Positions 39,003-47,908 are shown, counted from the first letter of the stretch. The stretch: DNA of 64,000 nt from JAVBUP01 sp031555175 (GCA_031555175.1 JAVBUP010000016.1:1-64000); one strand, 5' to 3'. Notes: generated by a model not told the origin, from the letters alone. Translations and numbers: made by a program.

Positions 39003-40247
39003 TTATTCCCCTTTCATTTTCCTTGCCATATCATTTTCAAACACATCTTGGTCAACTCTTAAAAATAGGATTTGCATTGGATGTCTAGCCACATCTATAG
39101 GATTCATAAATTCATCATATAATTCAGTAATTACTTGTGAAAAATTATCTTGCTTAGGGCTAAAGAATTCAACAGTTTGCCCTACTGTAAAATAATTTCG
39201 CTCCTCAATTTTAGCTAATTTCGTTTCTTTATCATATGATAAAACACGTAATACGAAATCTTGAGTTGGATGCTCATCTCTTACTTTGTAGATTTGCAAA
39301 GTGTTATTTGGTTTTCCATAATAGAATCCAGTTCCAAAAGCTCGATTAGCCGCTTTGCTTAGTTCCTCTTCATACCAAGAATTCATTATAAAATTATCTG
39401 GGTTAGCGCAGTAAGCATCTATTAATTTACGGTATGTAGAAATCACAGTAGCAATATAGTGAATAGATTTCATTCTCCCTTCAATTTTAAATGAATCAAT
39501 GCCCAACTCAATCAAGGATGGTATTTCATTGATTAAAGCTAAATCTTTGCTACTCATCATGAATGGATTATTCTTATCATTTAACAGATGTGAATCACTA
39601 TATATATCATAGAACCAACGACAACTTTGACTACATCCCCCACGATTAGCATCGCGATGAGAATAGTAGTTAGATAGCATACATCTACCAGAATTGGCAA
39701 TGCACATAGCTCCATGCACAAACACTTCAATTTCAACCATGGATTTTTCCTTAATGATTTTTAAATCTTCATATCCAACTTCTCTAGCTAATACAACTCT
39801 CTTAACTCCTTTTGAAGCCCAATAGTTAACTGCAAATGAATTAGTAGTCGACATCTGCGTGCTTAAATGAACTTCTAGATTTAGATCCAACTCATTAGCG
39901 ATTTTTATGACATATGGATCAGCTGCTATTACAGCTGTTACTCCAAGTTCGTCAAGTTTAATTAAGTATTTATCTAAACCGTTAATATTTTCATTATGAA
40001 AAATAATATTAGTGGTTACATGTATTTTAGCTCCATACTGATTAGCGAATTTAACTGCCTCTTCTATGTCAGAAATAGAAAAGTTAGAGGCGCTAGAACG
40101 CAATGAAAATTCTTTACCACCAACAAATACTGCATCAGCGCCATATTGAATAGCTACCTTTAGTTTTTCTAAATTACCTGCTGGGGCTAATAATTCTGGT
40201 TTTTTTACAATAACTCTTTTTCCATTAATTAACTTACTTATTTCCAT
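39003..40247 (-). CDS. trhP2: Peptidase U32-family tRNA hydroxylation protein, TrhP2-like
   Basis: A U32-family protein of 414 residues, orthologous in position to B. subtilis YrrO (TrhP2), required with TrhP1 for prephenate-dependent 5-hydroxyuridine at tRNA position 34. It opens with the family segment KPELLAPAGNLEKLKVAIQYGADAV split by the usual spacing, and has the cysteine-rich segments CIANSGRC and NRGGCSQSC near residues 170-200, likely Fe-S ligands. I chose the ATG at 40247; a GTG three codons upstream is possible. It overlaps trhP1 by 14 bases. Confidence 0.9.
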   Translation of the reverse strand: MEISKLINGKRVIVKKPELLAPAGNLEKLKVAIQYGADAVFVGGKEFSLRSSASNFSISDIEEAVKFANQYGAKIHVTTNIIFHNENINGLDKYLIKLDELGVTAVIAADPYVIKIANELDLNLEVHLSTQMSTTNSFAVNYWASKGVKRVVLAREVGYEDLKIIKEKSMVEIEVFVHGAMCIANSGRCMLSNYYSHRDANRGGCSQSCRWFYDIYSDSHLLNDKNNPFMMSSKDLALINEIPSLIELGIDSFKIEGRMKSIHYIATVISTYRKLIDAYCANPDNFIMNSWYEEELSKAANRAFGTGFYYGKPNNTLQIYKVRDEHPTQDFVLRVLSYDKETKLAKIEERNYFTVGQTVEFFSPKQDNFSQVITELYDEFMNPIDVARHPMQILFLRVDQDVFENDMARKMKGE

Positions 40248-41124
40248 TATTTTCACGCTTTCTCACATTTTCAATCGTATAAACAGTAGAGTCGTTTAAA
40301 AAACCATGGGTGTAAGTAATATCATCTTCCTTAAATGAAATATTAGCTGGCAAATTGTTAAGTAAATTCATATACGCTAAAACAACTGAAACTATATAAT
40401 CATGTCTCAAATACATTGTGTTTATATACAATAAATCAAAATCCTTAAAATCATCAATTCTATCTAGAGTATTCAGTACTTCTGTAGTCATTACTTTGGT
40501 ACCAAATTTATCTTCATAAATATGATTTCTTGAATTAACATTAGCAGCGTGAATAGTCAGTCCTGCCTCATAACTTGTATCAATAGATAGCCCTTCTTCA
40601 TCAAAATAGTTAGTTACTAGATGCCTATTAGACTGAGTCACATAACTTACACCATGTATTTGAGTCATTAATAGTGCTTTAGTATTATTCCTAATTGTTA
40701 TCATTTCTTCTATATTGATTTCACGAGACACCATAAACCCATTAATACCTTGTTCTGCTAAATAATTCATAGTAGCATAATTGGTATTTAGAGTTTCAGG
40801 ATCATAGATTAAATCAAAATTAATATTATTATTTTGACATATCTGCAAAATCGCAAAGTCTTGAAATAAAATACCTTTAATCCCAATTTGAGATAACTTT
40901 AATAAGTAATTTTCAAGTTCAGCTAAGAATGACTCGTGATAAAGGTTATTAACTGATACAAAAATCTCATACTTTGTTGCTAAATTAGCAATAGTGTCTA
41001 AATTTGTATTCTCAATAATTTGACTAGAAAAATCACTTGATCCAACTAAAAAAGTTGATATACCAAGTGCTAAATAATCATCAATTCTAGTTTCATCATC
41101 CAATAACAATACTATTTTCGCCAC
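40234..41124 (-). CDS. trhP1: Peptidase U32-family protein, TrhP1-like
   Basis: A 296-residue U32-like protein corresponding to B. subtilis YrrN (TrhP1). It shows the same barrel pattern as TrhP2 but lacks the cysteine cluster, so it is probably the non-Fe-S partner. It starts with GTG at 41124, sharing one base with the trmR stop, behind AGAGGGTG. The tandem pair next to trmR points to the ho5U34/mo5U34 pathway of wobble uridine. Confidence 0.88.
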   Translation of the reverse strand: MAKIVLLLDDETRIDDYLALGISTFLVGSSDFSSQIIENTNLDTIANLATKYEIFVSVNNLYHESFLAELENYLLKLSQIGIKGILFQDFAILQICQNNNINFDLIYDPETLNTNYATMNYLAEQGINGFMVSREINIEEMITIRNNTKALLMTQIHGVSYVTQSNRHLVTNYFDEEGLSIDTSYEAGLTIHAANVNSRNHIYEDKFGTKVMTTEVLNTLDRIDDFKDFDLLYINTMYLRHDYIVSVVLAYMNLLNNLPANISFKEDDITYTHGFLNDSTVYTIENVRKRENNGNK

Positions 41125-41717
41125 TATTTCACCCTCTTACTTATTACTATTCCATCACCAATATTATAATATTTAGTTTCATATGCTGGATTATTTTCTA
41201 ACCAATCTTTAAATCTTTTGATCTTCTTAACCAACTGTTTTGTATTACGATTTTTAATATTATCAATATCAAAAATCATGCCATGAAAATCAAGATTATC
41301 TACCACTATATAACCATCTTCTTTGATAAATGGCTCGTACTTCTCTAAAAATCTTTGATACTGAGCTTTAGCAGCATCAATAAATAGTACATCATATTCA
41401 CCCAGTACTAGATTATTTGTGTCTAAAAGCAACGCATCATCAGCATGGATAATAACTCTATCCCCAAGACCAGCTTCAGTTATATTTTTGACTGCTTCAC
41501 AGTAACGACCATCATCCAGTTCAATTGTTTCTACTTTTAAACCAGGTACATTATCAGCCAACATAATTGCAGAATAGCCGATGGCTGAGCCAATCTCAAG
41601 TAAAGATTTCGCACTACTCTCATTTAGTTTACTTATTAAAAACTCAATGCCCTCTTTCTGCATAATTGGAATACTATTTATGGATGCATAGTCTTCTAAT
41701 TTTGATATATCAAACAT
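41124..41717 (-). CDS. trmR: tRNA 5-hydroxyuridine methyltransferase TrmR
   Basis: A class I O-methyltransferase of 197 residues that makes 5-methoxyuridine from ho5U34 in B. subtilis (YrrM). It has the SAM-binding SLLEIGSAIGYSAIMLA and the metal/substrate segment DVLFIDAAKAQYQRFLEKY. The frame is open 58 codons further upstream but that part overlaps mltG; the ATG at 41717 with GGAG in front is right, one base after the mltG stop. Confidence 0.92.
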   Translation of the reverse strand: MFDISKLEDYASINSIPIMQKEGIEFLISKLNESSAKSLLEIGSAIGYSAIMLADNVPGLKVETIELDDGRYCEAVKNITEAGLGDRVIIHADDALLLDTNNLVLGEYDVLFIDAAKAQYQRFLEKYEPFIKEDGYIVVDNLDFHGMIFDIDNIKNRNTKQLVKKIKRFKDWLENNPAYETKYYNIGDGIVISKRVK

Positions 41718-41718
41718 A

Positions 41719-42801
41719 CTATCTCCACGCATTCTCTTTCGCCACTTTCTCATGCTCCGATAATGTTTTAGTGAAAATAATCTCACCTGTATATTGCTTA
41801 GCAAAAAAATATAAATAATCATTTCTAGTATAATTAAGTACAGCATCCATTGTAACAATTGAAACATTACTAATAGGACCAATTGGAGCACCTAGATACT
41901 TATAAGTATTATACTTATCATCAATTTTTACATCAGATAGATAGTTATTGAATTCATTTTTTCCAAGGACATAAAACACTGTTACATCGCATTGAAAAGG
42001 CATATTATTAGCAATACGATTATACAAAACACCAGCAATCATCTTTTTATCTTGCTCATGTAGACCCTCTTGCTCAACAACTGAAGTAAACGCTAAAAAT
42101 TCATGAACTGTCATTCCAGTCGCTTGAATGGCGTCCTTTAGTGGCGACAATTGCTCATTCATTTCATTTAGCATAGCTCTAGTGTAGACATCGATTGCTA
42201 AGCTATCAGAAGAAAATATATATGTATTTGGATATAGATATCCTTCCAAAGGAAACTTTATTTCAGTTCCTAATATTGAATTGTCTAAAAACCAATAATC
42301 ATCGATTAAAGAATTTAAATAAGTTTTATTAGCCCAGTAAGCAATTATTTCATCATCTGAATAAATTGTCTTTTCTGCTAAACGTTTGGCAACTTCCTTA
42401 ATATTTAGTCCTTCTTGAAAAGTAATTGAAAGTTTTGCCAAATAATCAAAATTACCTGAATGTATCACATTAAGTATTTCTTTAACACCCATATTAGAAT
42501 TGAGAATATAACTATTTGCTTGGACCTCAGTAAGTCCATTTAACCTTGCATATATTTTTGCAATCATTTCATTTTTAATAAGTCCATTTGCTTTTAAGTC
42601 ACTCAAAACACTATCAAAGCTTTCGCCACTTTTTATTTCAAATACTATAGTCTCATCCTTGTTGCTTACAGATCCAAGTTGTGAATTATAGTAGCTTATT
42701 AGCGATATAGCAACCACAACAATTGTAAAGGATATTATAGCAATCTTATTACTAATAATTGGTAGTATAAACTTTCGCAGTCTTTCTCTAATATTTTTCA
42801 T
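41719..42801 (-). CDS. mltG: Endolytic murein transglycosylase MltG
   Basis: A membrane-anchored lytic transglycosylase that cuts nascent glycan strands and so sets their length. It has 360 residues: a short cytoplasmic part, a membrane span (about 18-36), a LysM-like region, and the YceG domain with EGYLYPNTYIF and the catalytic glutamate at residue 243 in TSVVEQEG. It is the first gene of the operon that continues into tRNA modification genes, exactly as yrrL does in B. subtilis. Confidence 0.95.
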   Translation of the reverse strand: MKNIRERLRKFILPIISNKIAIISFTIVVVAISLISYYNSQLGSVSNKDETIVFEIKSGESFDSVLSDLKANGLIKNEMIAKIYARLNGLTEVQANSYILNSNMGVKEILNVIHSGNFDYLAKLSITFQEGLNIKEVAKRLAEKTIYSDDEIIAYWANKTYLNSLIDDYWFLDNSILGTEIKFPLEGYLYPNTYIFSSDSLAIDVYTRAMLNEMNEQLSPLKDAIQATGMTVHEFLAFTSVVEQEGLHEQDKKMIAGVLYNRIANNMPFQCDVTVFYVLGKNEFNNYLSDVKIDDKYNTYKYLGAPIGPISNVSIVTMDAVLNYTRNDYLYFFAKQYTGEIIFTKTLSEHEKVAKENAWR

Positions 42802-42887
42802 AATTACCCTCCAAAATCTCTTCTATATTCTACCATTAAATGAGAGTTTTTTCTACAAAGTATCATATATAACTATCAAAAAACAAA

Positions 42888-42905
42888 AATGCTCATTCGA
42901 GCATT
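42888..42905 (-). terminator. Terminator after the DUF1292 gene
   Basis: A stem AATGCTC/GAGCATT with a four-base loop and a T-rich tail on the minus strand, ending the alaS operon. Confidence 0.82.
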
Positions 42906-42907
42906 AA

Positions 42908-43261
42908 TTAATGTTTATGTCCACAATGGCATTCATGGTCTTCACCATGTTCATGATTACAACCACACTCTTCATCATCACCGCAACAGCATCCATCGCC
43001 ATGATCATGATGATGTTCATGATGTTCTTCTTGTGATACAAAACTATTGAATACTTCTTCAACAATTGGCCACTCTTCTTCTTCAAGTTGAGCAAGTTTA
43101 CCCTCAGCATCATAACTAGAGGCAAATACTTCACCATCAGCTTCTTCATCATAATATAAGACAAATGATTTATTTAACTCTGGACTTTCAAATGTAAATA
43201 AAATTGTGTATTCAATTTCATTTCCATTATCATCAATAACTATAATTTTGTTTTCTTCCAT
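42908..43261 (-). CDS. DUF1292 protein with His/Cys-rich tail
   Basis: A 117-residue protein. Residues 1-75 match the DUF1292 (YrzB) pattern: an acidic, beta-rich domain seen after ireB and ruvX in Bacillota. Residues 80-117 form a tail with 12 histidines and 7 cysteines, including HEHHHDHG and CHCGHKH, which I would expect to bind zinc, nickel or copper. B. subtilis YrzB has no such tail as far as I know. It ends the alaS-ireB-ruvX-DUF1292 operon. Confidence 0.85.
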   Translation of the reverse strand: MEENKIIVIDDNGNEIEYTILFTFESPELNKSFVLYYDEEADGEVFASSYDAEGKLAQLEEEEWPIVEEVFNSFVSQEEHHEHHHDHGDGCCCGDDEECGCNHEHGEDHECHCGHKH

Positions 43262-43270
43262 TTTGATCTC

Positions 43271-43696
43271 CTATTTATTAAAATCTAAATAATTTTGTAA
43301 TATGACAACAGCCGCCATTTTATCAACAACTTGTTTACGTTTCTTTCGCGAAACATCTTGAAAAATAAGTGATTGTTCAGCAATTTTTGTTGTCATTCTC
43401 TCATCACTTAATATAACTTTTATATCTTGTGTCAAGTTCTCCTCAAGCTCTTCTTTAAACTTTATTGAAATATTTCCTCTAATACCAACATCACCATTCA
43501 TATGTTTTGGTAACCCCAATACAATAGTATCTATTGGTTCCTTTTCCACTAACTCCAACACTCTAGCTAATGCTTTGGAATAATGATTATCAGTAAAACG
43601 GAATGTTTCAACACCATGAGCAATCATACGAAGCGAATCACTCATAGCAATTCCTAGTGTTTTTGAACCAAGGTCCAAACCAAGTGCTTTCTTCAT
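43271..43696 (-). CDS. ruvX: Putative Holliday junction resolvase / pre-16S nuclease RuvX (YqgF)
   Basis: An RNase H-fold protein of 141 residues. It has LGLDLGSKTLGIAMSD with the first catalytic aspartate, VLGLPKHMNGDVG, and DERMTTKIAEQ near the C-terminus. The E. coli homologue trims the 5' end of pre-16S rRNA. It lies two bases after ireB, in the standard order alaS-ireB-ruvX. Confidence 0.95.
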   Translation of the reverse strand: MKKALGLDLGSKTLGIAMSDSLRMIAHGVETFRFTDNHYSKALARVLELVEKEPIDTIVLGLPKHMNGDVGIRGNISIKFKEELEENLTQDIKVILSDERMTTKIAEQSLIFQDVSRKKRKQVVDKMAAVVILQNYLDFNK

Positions 43697-43698
43697 TA

Positions 43699-43956
43699 TT
43701 ACTTTTTCTCCAAGTAAGACTTAACTAATTCCTCAATAATTTCATCTCGAGGGATTTGTTGAATAATTGAACGTGCTCCTTTATGACTTGAAATATAGGC
43801 AGGATCATTTGAAATCAAATATCCAGCTACTTGATGAACTGCATTATATCCTCTTTCTTCTAATGCACTTACAACAACTTGCAAATTATTTTTTATCATT
43901 TCTCTGCGAATATCTTCTGTTGTGAATACCATAGTCTTTGATAGATCTTTTCCCAT
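43699..43956 (-). CDS. ireB: IreB family (UPF0297) regulatory phosphoprotein
   Basis: A small 85-residue protein, homologous to B. subtilis YrzL and enterococcal IreB. In enterococci it is phosphorylated on threonines by the wall-sensing kinase IreK. The opening KTMVFTTEDIRREMIKNNLQ carries candidate threonines. The usual neighbours alaS and ruvX flank it. Confidence 0.93.
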   Translation of the reverse strand: MGKDLSKTMVFTTEDIRREMIKNNLQVVVSALEERGYNAVHQVAGYLISNDPAYISSHKGARSIIQQIPRDEIIEELVKSYLEKK

Positions 43957-44013
43957 ATATTACCCTTCTTTCTACACTAATATTATTCTACACTATTTTT
44001 ATAAAAATATCTA

Positions 44014-46626
44014 CTATATTGCTTTCTTGATGGTATCAATTGCATCTTGAATCAATGAAATCTCAGTTGTCCCACCTTGTGCAATATCTGGTTTTCCGCC
44101 ACCGCGTCCTGCTGTTACTTCATTAATTTGTTTAATAAACTTGCCAGCATTATACCCTTTAGCAACTAAGTCAGATGTAACACCAACAAAATAGCTAACT
44201 TTATTAACTTCTTGGTTAACAAGTACTACTATCCCACTTCCTAAATGATCTTTACATGTAAACACTAAGGATTTAGCGCTATCGTTATCTGAATCAGCAA
44301 TATTAACATACAAGAAATTAACCCCATTAATTATTTCTTTATCTTGCAATAATTCCTTCGTTTCAAAATCTAATATTTTACCATTTAACTTTTCAATACT
44401 TTTCTTTAAATCAGTCATTTCACTTGCAAATGCTTCCACCTTACTCTCCACTTCATTAATATTAGGAATACGTAATGTGCTACAAATGGACTTAATTGTT
44501 GATTCATTTGATTTTAATGAATTGTATGCTTGTTTACCAGTAACTGCCTCAATGCGTCGGATACCAGAACCAATAGACTCCTCAACTTCTATTTTAAATA
44601 GTCCAATATTACTTGAATTAGATACATGACATCCACCACATAGTTCCATAGAATAGTCACCAACTGTAACTACTCTTACTATGTCACCATATTTCTCACT
44701 AAATAATGCCATTGCACCAGCAGTTTTTGCTTTTTCAATTGACATATTTTCTATGCTAACATCTAATCCTTCAAATATTTTCTCATTAACTAGTTCTTCA
44801 ATCCTATCAATTTGCTCTGAAGTAATTTTCTCAAAGTGAGTAAAGTCAAAGCGTAGCCTATTTTCATCAACATATGATCCAGCTTGGTTAATATGAGATC
44901 CTAACACATCTTTTAATGCTTTTTGCAATAGATGAGTTGCAGTATGGTTATTTTGTGTTAATACACGTTTTTTAAAATCAATTTCAAGTACTACTTCATC
45001 ACCAACTTTTAAGTTGCCTTTATTAACTTCTATTGAATGAAGATGTTGTTTATTTGGAGCTTTTATTACAGAGACTACTTTACCAATAAAATCATTATTA
45101 TGTACAATCCCTGTATCACAAGCTTGACCACCACTCTCAGCGTAGAAAATTGTTTTATCTAATATGATTTCTCCATTTTTAGATATTACATCTGATTTAA
45201 CACCATCAACAAAACACCCAATTACTTTTGCAGTAATAGAAGTAGGATTATAATCAAATGTTGAAGGCAGATAAAATTCCATTAAGTCAATCTTTTGTGA
45301 TTTCAAAGATTCTCCGGCTTCACGTGAGTTTCTTGCACGAGTTCTTTGCTCTTCCATCGCTTGCTTAAATCCATCTTCATCTACTTCCTTATCGTACTCC
45401 GCAGCTATCTCTACTGTCAATTCATATGGGAATCCATATGTGTCATATAGTTTAAACGCCTCTTCACCACTAATCACTTGGTCTTTTGTATTATTAATAA
45501 CCTGAATTAATATTTTTTCGCCATCTGCTAAAGTTTGATGAAATTTTTCTTCTTCAATACGTACTAATTTAGAAACATATTCAACTTTCTCTGGCAAATA
45601 GTCATAATAATCAGACATAATATCAGAAACAACTTGTACTAATTGGTACATGAATGATTTCTCAATTCCTAGTTTTTTTCCATAGCGTACAGCGCGACGT
45701 AAAATTCGGCGCAATACATAGCCTCTTCCCTCATTAGAAAATAATGCTCCATCTGCTAATGCGAAGGTAACAGTTCTAATATGATCAGCAATAACTTTAA
45801 AAGCCATTGGATTGTCTTCATATTTGCAGTTAGATATCTTTTCAACTTCATTTATCATAGGCATAAATAGATCCGTCTCGTAATTTGTATCACACTCCTG
45901 AATAATAGAGACAATTCGTTCAAATCCCATTCCAGTATCAATATTTCTTTGTGGCAATTCTTTATAGTCTTTCCTATCTACACCGGGTTGTGAGTTATAT
46001 TGTGAGAACACTAGATTCCATATTTCCGTATAGCGATCGTTTTCTAATTCTTCATGAAACAATCTTGTCCCAATACTTTCCGGATCATATTTTGGACCTC
46101 TATCATAGAATATTTCACTATCTGGACCACATGGCCCTTCACCAATTTCCCAAAAATTCCCAGGCGTTTTACACATGTGGCTTGGGTCAATACCAATTAC
46201 ATTAACCCAATGATTATATGCTTCCTCATCTTGATCATGAACAGTTATATAAAGTTTATCTTTATCTAATGCTAACCACTTAGAATCAGTTAAAAACTCC
46301 CAAGCATACTCTATTGCTTCTTTTTTAAAATAATCCCCAATTGAAAAGTTACCCAACATCTCGAAAAAAGTGTGATGTCTTGCAGTAATTCCAACATTCT
46401 CAATATCATTTGTTCTCAATGATTTTTGCGCATTAACAATACGTGGATTTGCAGGTGTTTCACTACCATCAAAATATTTTTTAATCGCCGCTACACCAGA
46501 ATTAATCCACAATAATGTTGGATCATTTACAGGTACTAATGATGCACTCGGCTCAATTGAGTGCCCTTTACTAGCAAAAAAATCTAAAAACATTCTTCTT
46601 ACTTGATTACCAGTTAATTTTTTCAT
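44014..46626 (-). CDS. alaS: Alanyl-tRNA synthetase
   Basis: Charges tRNA-Ala and edits serine and glycine errors. It has 870 residues: class II catalytic core from FLDFFASKGHS, the motif HTFFEMLGNFSIGDYFKKEA, the editing domain with the zinc ligands NHTATHLLQKAL and CGGCH, and the C-Ala domain with TAGRGGGKPDIAQGG. The start is the ATG at 46626 after GGAGG; the frame further upstream is T-box leader. Expression is controlled by that leader. Confidence 0.98.
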   Translation of the reverse strand: MKKLTGNQVRRMFLDFFASKGHSIEPSASLVPVNDPTLLWINSGVAAIKKYFDGSETPANPRIVNAQKSLRTNDIENVGITARHHTFFEMLGNFSIGDYFKKEAIEYAWEFLTDSKWLALDKDKLYITVHDQDEEAYNHWVNVIGIDPSHMCKTPGNFWEIGEGPCGPDSEIFYDRGPKYDPESIGTRLFHEELENDRYTEIWNLVFSQYNSQPGVDRKDYKELPQRNIDTGMGFERIVSIIQECDTNYETDLFMPMINEVEKISNCKYEDNPMAFKVIADHIRTVTFALADGALFSNEGRGYVLRRILRRAVRYGKKLGIEKSFMYQLVQVVSDIMSDYYDYLPEKVEYVSKLVRIEEEKFHQTLADGEKILIQVINNTKDQVISGEEAFKLYDTYGFPYELTVEIAAEYDKEVDEDGFKQAMEEQRTRARNSREAGESLKSQKIDLMEFYLPSTFDYNPTSITAKVIGCFVDGVKSDVISKNGEIILDKTIFYAESGGQACDTGIVHNNDFIGKVVSVIKAPNKQHLHSIEVNKGNLKVGDEVVLEIDFKKRVLTQNNHTATHLLQKALKDVLGSHINQAGSYVDENRLRFDFTHFEKITSEQIDRIEELVNEKIFEGLDVSIENMSIEKAKTAGAMALFSEKYGDIVRVVTVGDYSMELCGGCHVSNSSNIGLFKIEVEESIGSGIRRIEAVTGKQAYNSLKSNESTIKSICSTLRIPNINEVESKVEAFASEMTDLKKSIEKLNGKILDFETKELLQDKEIINGVNFLYVNIADSDNDSAKSLVFTCKDHLGSGIVVLVNQEVNKVSYFVGVTSDLVAKGYNAGKFIKQINEVTAGRGGGKPDIAQGGTTEISLIQDAIDTIKKAI

Positions 46627-46854
46627 ATATTTTCCTCCATAAAAAAATGTCATTCCTAAATAGGAACGACATATATCGCGGTACCATCCTAATTCATACA
46701 ATGTTTGTATGCGCCTCAATTTACACTAACGTAGTAGTACGGCAATCATTACTTGCGCTCCAAAGTAGCTTCAGTATTTAGAACATGAAAACTCGCACCA
46801 TCCGTTTTCTCTCTTGAAGTATTCTTAATACTTACTTATCTTTATCTTAGCATT
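46627..46854 (-). ncRNA. Alanine-specific T-box riboswitch leader of alaS
   Basis: The minus strand shows a Stem I region with an AGAGAG-like bulge followed by GGTGCGAG, a specifier GCT at 46767-46769 in the context CTGAAGCTACT, the T-box core GGATGGTACCGCG (46677-46689) and a terminator. GCT is an alanine codon, matching the gene. Uncharged tRNA-Ala is expected to stabilise the antiterminator and allow alaS transcription. This leader accounts for most of the gap between alaS and 46942. Confidence 0.93.
46647..46672 (-). terminator. T-box terminator
   Basis: An 11-base stem ATGTCGTTCCT/AGGAATGACAT (one G-U pair) with a four-base loop and a run of Ts on the minus strand, just before the alaS ribosome site. 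The T-box core lies immediately 5' of it. Confidence 0.92.
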
Positions 46855-46860
46855 GTTTAT

Positions 46861-46889
46861 ATTATAGACAATTATTAGCTATTAATCAA
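46861..46889 (-). promoter_or_regulatory. Promoter of the alaS T-box transcript
   Basis: TTGATT (46884-46889) and a perfect TATAAT (46861-46866) on the minus strand, 17 bases apart. The start would be near 46854. Nothing further is seen in 46890-46941. Confidence 0.8.
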
Positions 46890-46941
46890 TATTTTTCGAT
46901 GACATTGCTTTCTTTATCTAAAAAAATCAGGAAAACAAAAT

Positions 46942-47508
46942 CTAAAATAGGTCACTGTTATCAATTATGAACTGTAGCATTGCCTCTTCAACAGATAAAT
47001 TGCCTAATATATTAACAGCAAATACTGAAACTCTTTCCAAGTTATTATTCCCATTTTTCAATATTAAAGCATCAATATATTCCTTTATTACACACGGTAT
47101 TTGATTAATAATTGTTAGTTCTTCTACTATATCATGCCCAGATATTCCAAAAAATTGTTTTTTGCAAACTCTTACACTATCCCATCCTATTCTTAGACGT
47201 AGCACTCGTTTATAGTCGTCCAAAAATATTGGTTCCTTATCAATAACATTAGTATACTTAAAAGTCGCTTGAATAGTATTAACATATCTGCTAATCATAA
47301 AGATATGATGCACTAGTTTCAAACAAATTTCCTTCTCAGTAACCCTGTCATAAGTTAAACCTTGTATATCAGTTATTCTACACTTGCCATTCTCTACCAT
47401 AATCTCTATTTCATTAATCCAATGTTTGAAATAGTTTATATTTTGTGCTAATAACTGCTCAAATATGATGAGAGCTTCGTCTCGACCAACTCTATTTATT
47501 GTTTTCAT
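46942..47508 (-). CDS. Uncharacterised 188-residue protein
   Basis: I do not recognise this protein. It is soluble-looking, with no signal peptide or membrane span, and appears mostly alpha-helical. It contains scattered cysteines, an EKEICLKLVHHIFMIS helix around residue 80, and a C-terminal helix VEEAMLQFIIDN. It has a good ribosome site (AGGGGGAG) and a very strong promoter with two palindromes overlapping it. The gene faces away from a small XRE regulator. No terminator is evident before the alaS promoter. It lies between two conserved operons, which suggests a lineage-specific insertion. Confidence 0.75.
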   Translation of the reverse strand: MKTINRVGRDEALIIFEQLLAQNINYFKHWINEIEIMVENGKCRITDIQGLTYDRVTEKEICLKLVHHIFMISRYVNTIQATFKYTNVIDKEPIFLDDYKRVLRLRIGWDSVRVCKKQFFGISGHDIVEELTIINQIPCVIKEYIDALILKNGNNNLERVSVFAVNILGNLSVEEAMLQFIIDNSDLF

Positions 47509-47543
47509 AAGCTCTCCCCCTTTTGAATATCGTCTTTATATTT

Positions 47544-47572
47544 ATATTAGCAAAACACTTTTGAAAAGTCAA
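47544..47572 (-). promoter_or_regulatory. Promoter of the 188-residue protein gene
   Basis: TTGACT (47567-47572) and TAATAT (47544-47549) on the minus strand with an ideal 17-base spacer. Palindromes at 47557-47569 and 47571-47584 overlap the spacer and the -35 box. Confidence 0.75.
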
Positions 47573-47584
47573 CGATACATCGTT
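47557..47584. promoter_or_regulatory. Two adjacent palindromes, candidate operator
   Basis: ACTTTTGAAAAGT (47557-47569) is a perfect 13-base palindrome around its central base. AACGATACATCGTT (47571-47584) has six-base inverted arms around AC. They are one base apart and cover the -35 box and spacer of the minus-strand promoter, where a repressor dimer would block transcription. The divergent XRE gene 50 bases away is the obvious candidate regulator, by inference. Confidence 0.55.
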
Positions 47585-47634
47585 AATGGTGTTTTTAGTT
47601 ATTAATATATAATTTACATATAGGATGTGATACT

Positions 47635-47871
47635 ATGAAACTACAGGAAGCAATGGCTCAAAGAATCCTAAACATTTGTTTTGACTATAATATCAGCATT
47701 AATAGACTTGCTATGATGAGTGGTTTGACACAATCAACACTTCAGTCAATTGTAGATGGGCAAAGCAAAAATCCAAAACTTGCTACCATTGCAAAAATAT
47801 GTGAAAGTCTAGAAATGCCATTAACTGAATTTTTTAATGACAAGATTTTTGATAATATCGAAATGGATTGA
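47635..47871 (+). CDS. Small XRE-family (Cro/C1-type HTH) regulator
   Basis: A 78-residue protein that is a single HTH_3 domain: NRLAMMSGLTQSTLQSIVDGQSKNP split into the recognition region, then LATIAKICESLEMPLTEFF. It should bind DNA as a dimer. It is one of only two plus-strand genes in the window, divergent from the 188-residue protein gene, with a 126-base shared regulatory gap containing palindromes. A TATAAT at 47608-47613 may be its -10 box. Confidence 0.88.
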   Translation: MKLQEAMAQRILNICFDYNISINRLAMMSGLTQSTLQSIVDGQSKNPKLATIAKICESLEMPLTEFFNDKIFDNIEMD

Positions 47872-47883
47872 ATTAAGCAAATA

Positions 47884-47908
47884 AAAAAGCGATTAATCAT
47901 CGCTTTTT
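47884..47908. terminator. Bidirectional terminator between the XRE gene and rbfA
   Basis: AAAAAGCGAT/ATCGCTTTTT with a five-base loop and T tracts on both strands. It overlaps the 3' end of rbfA and follows the XRE stop. Confidence 0.88.
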
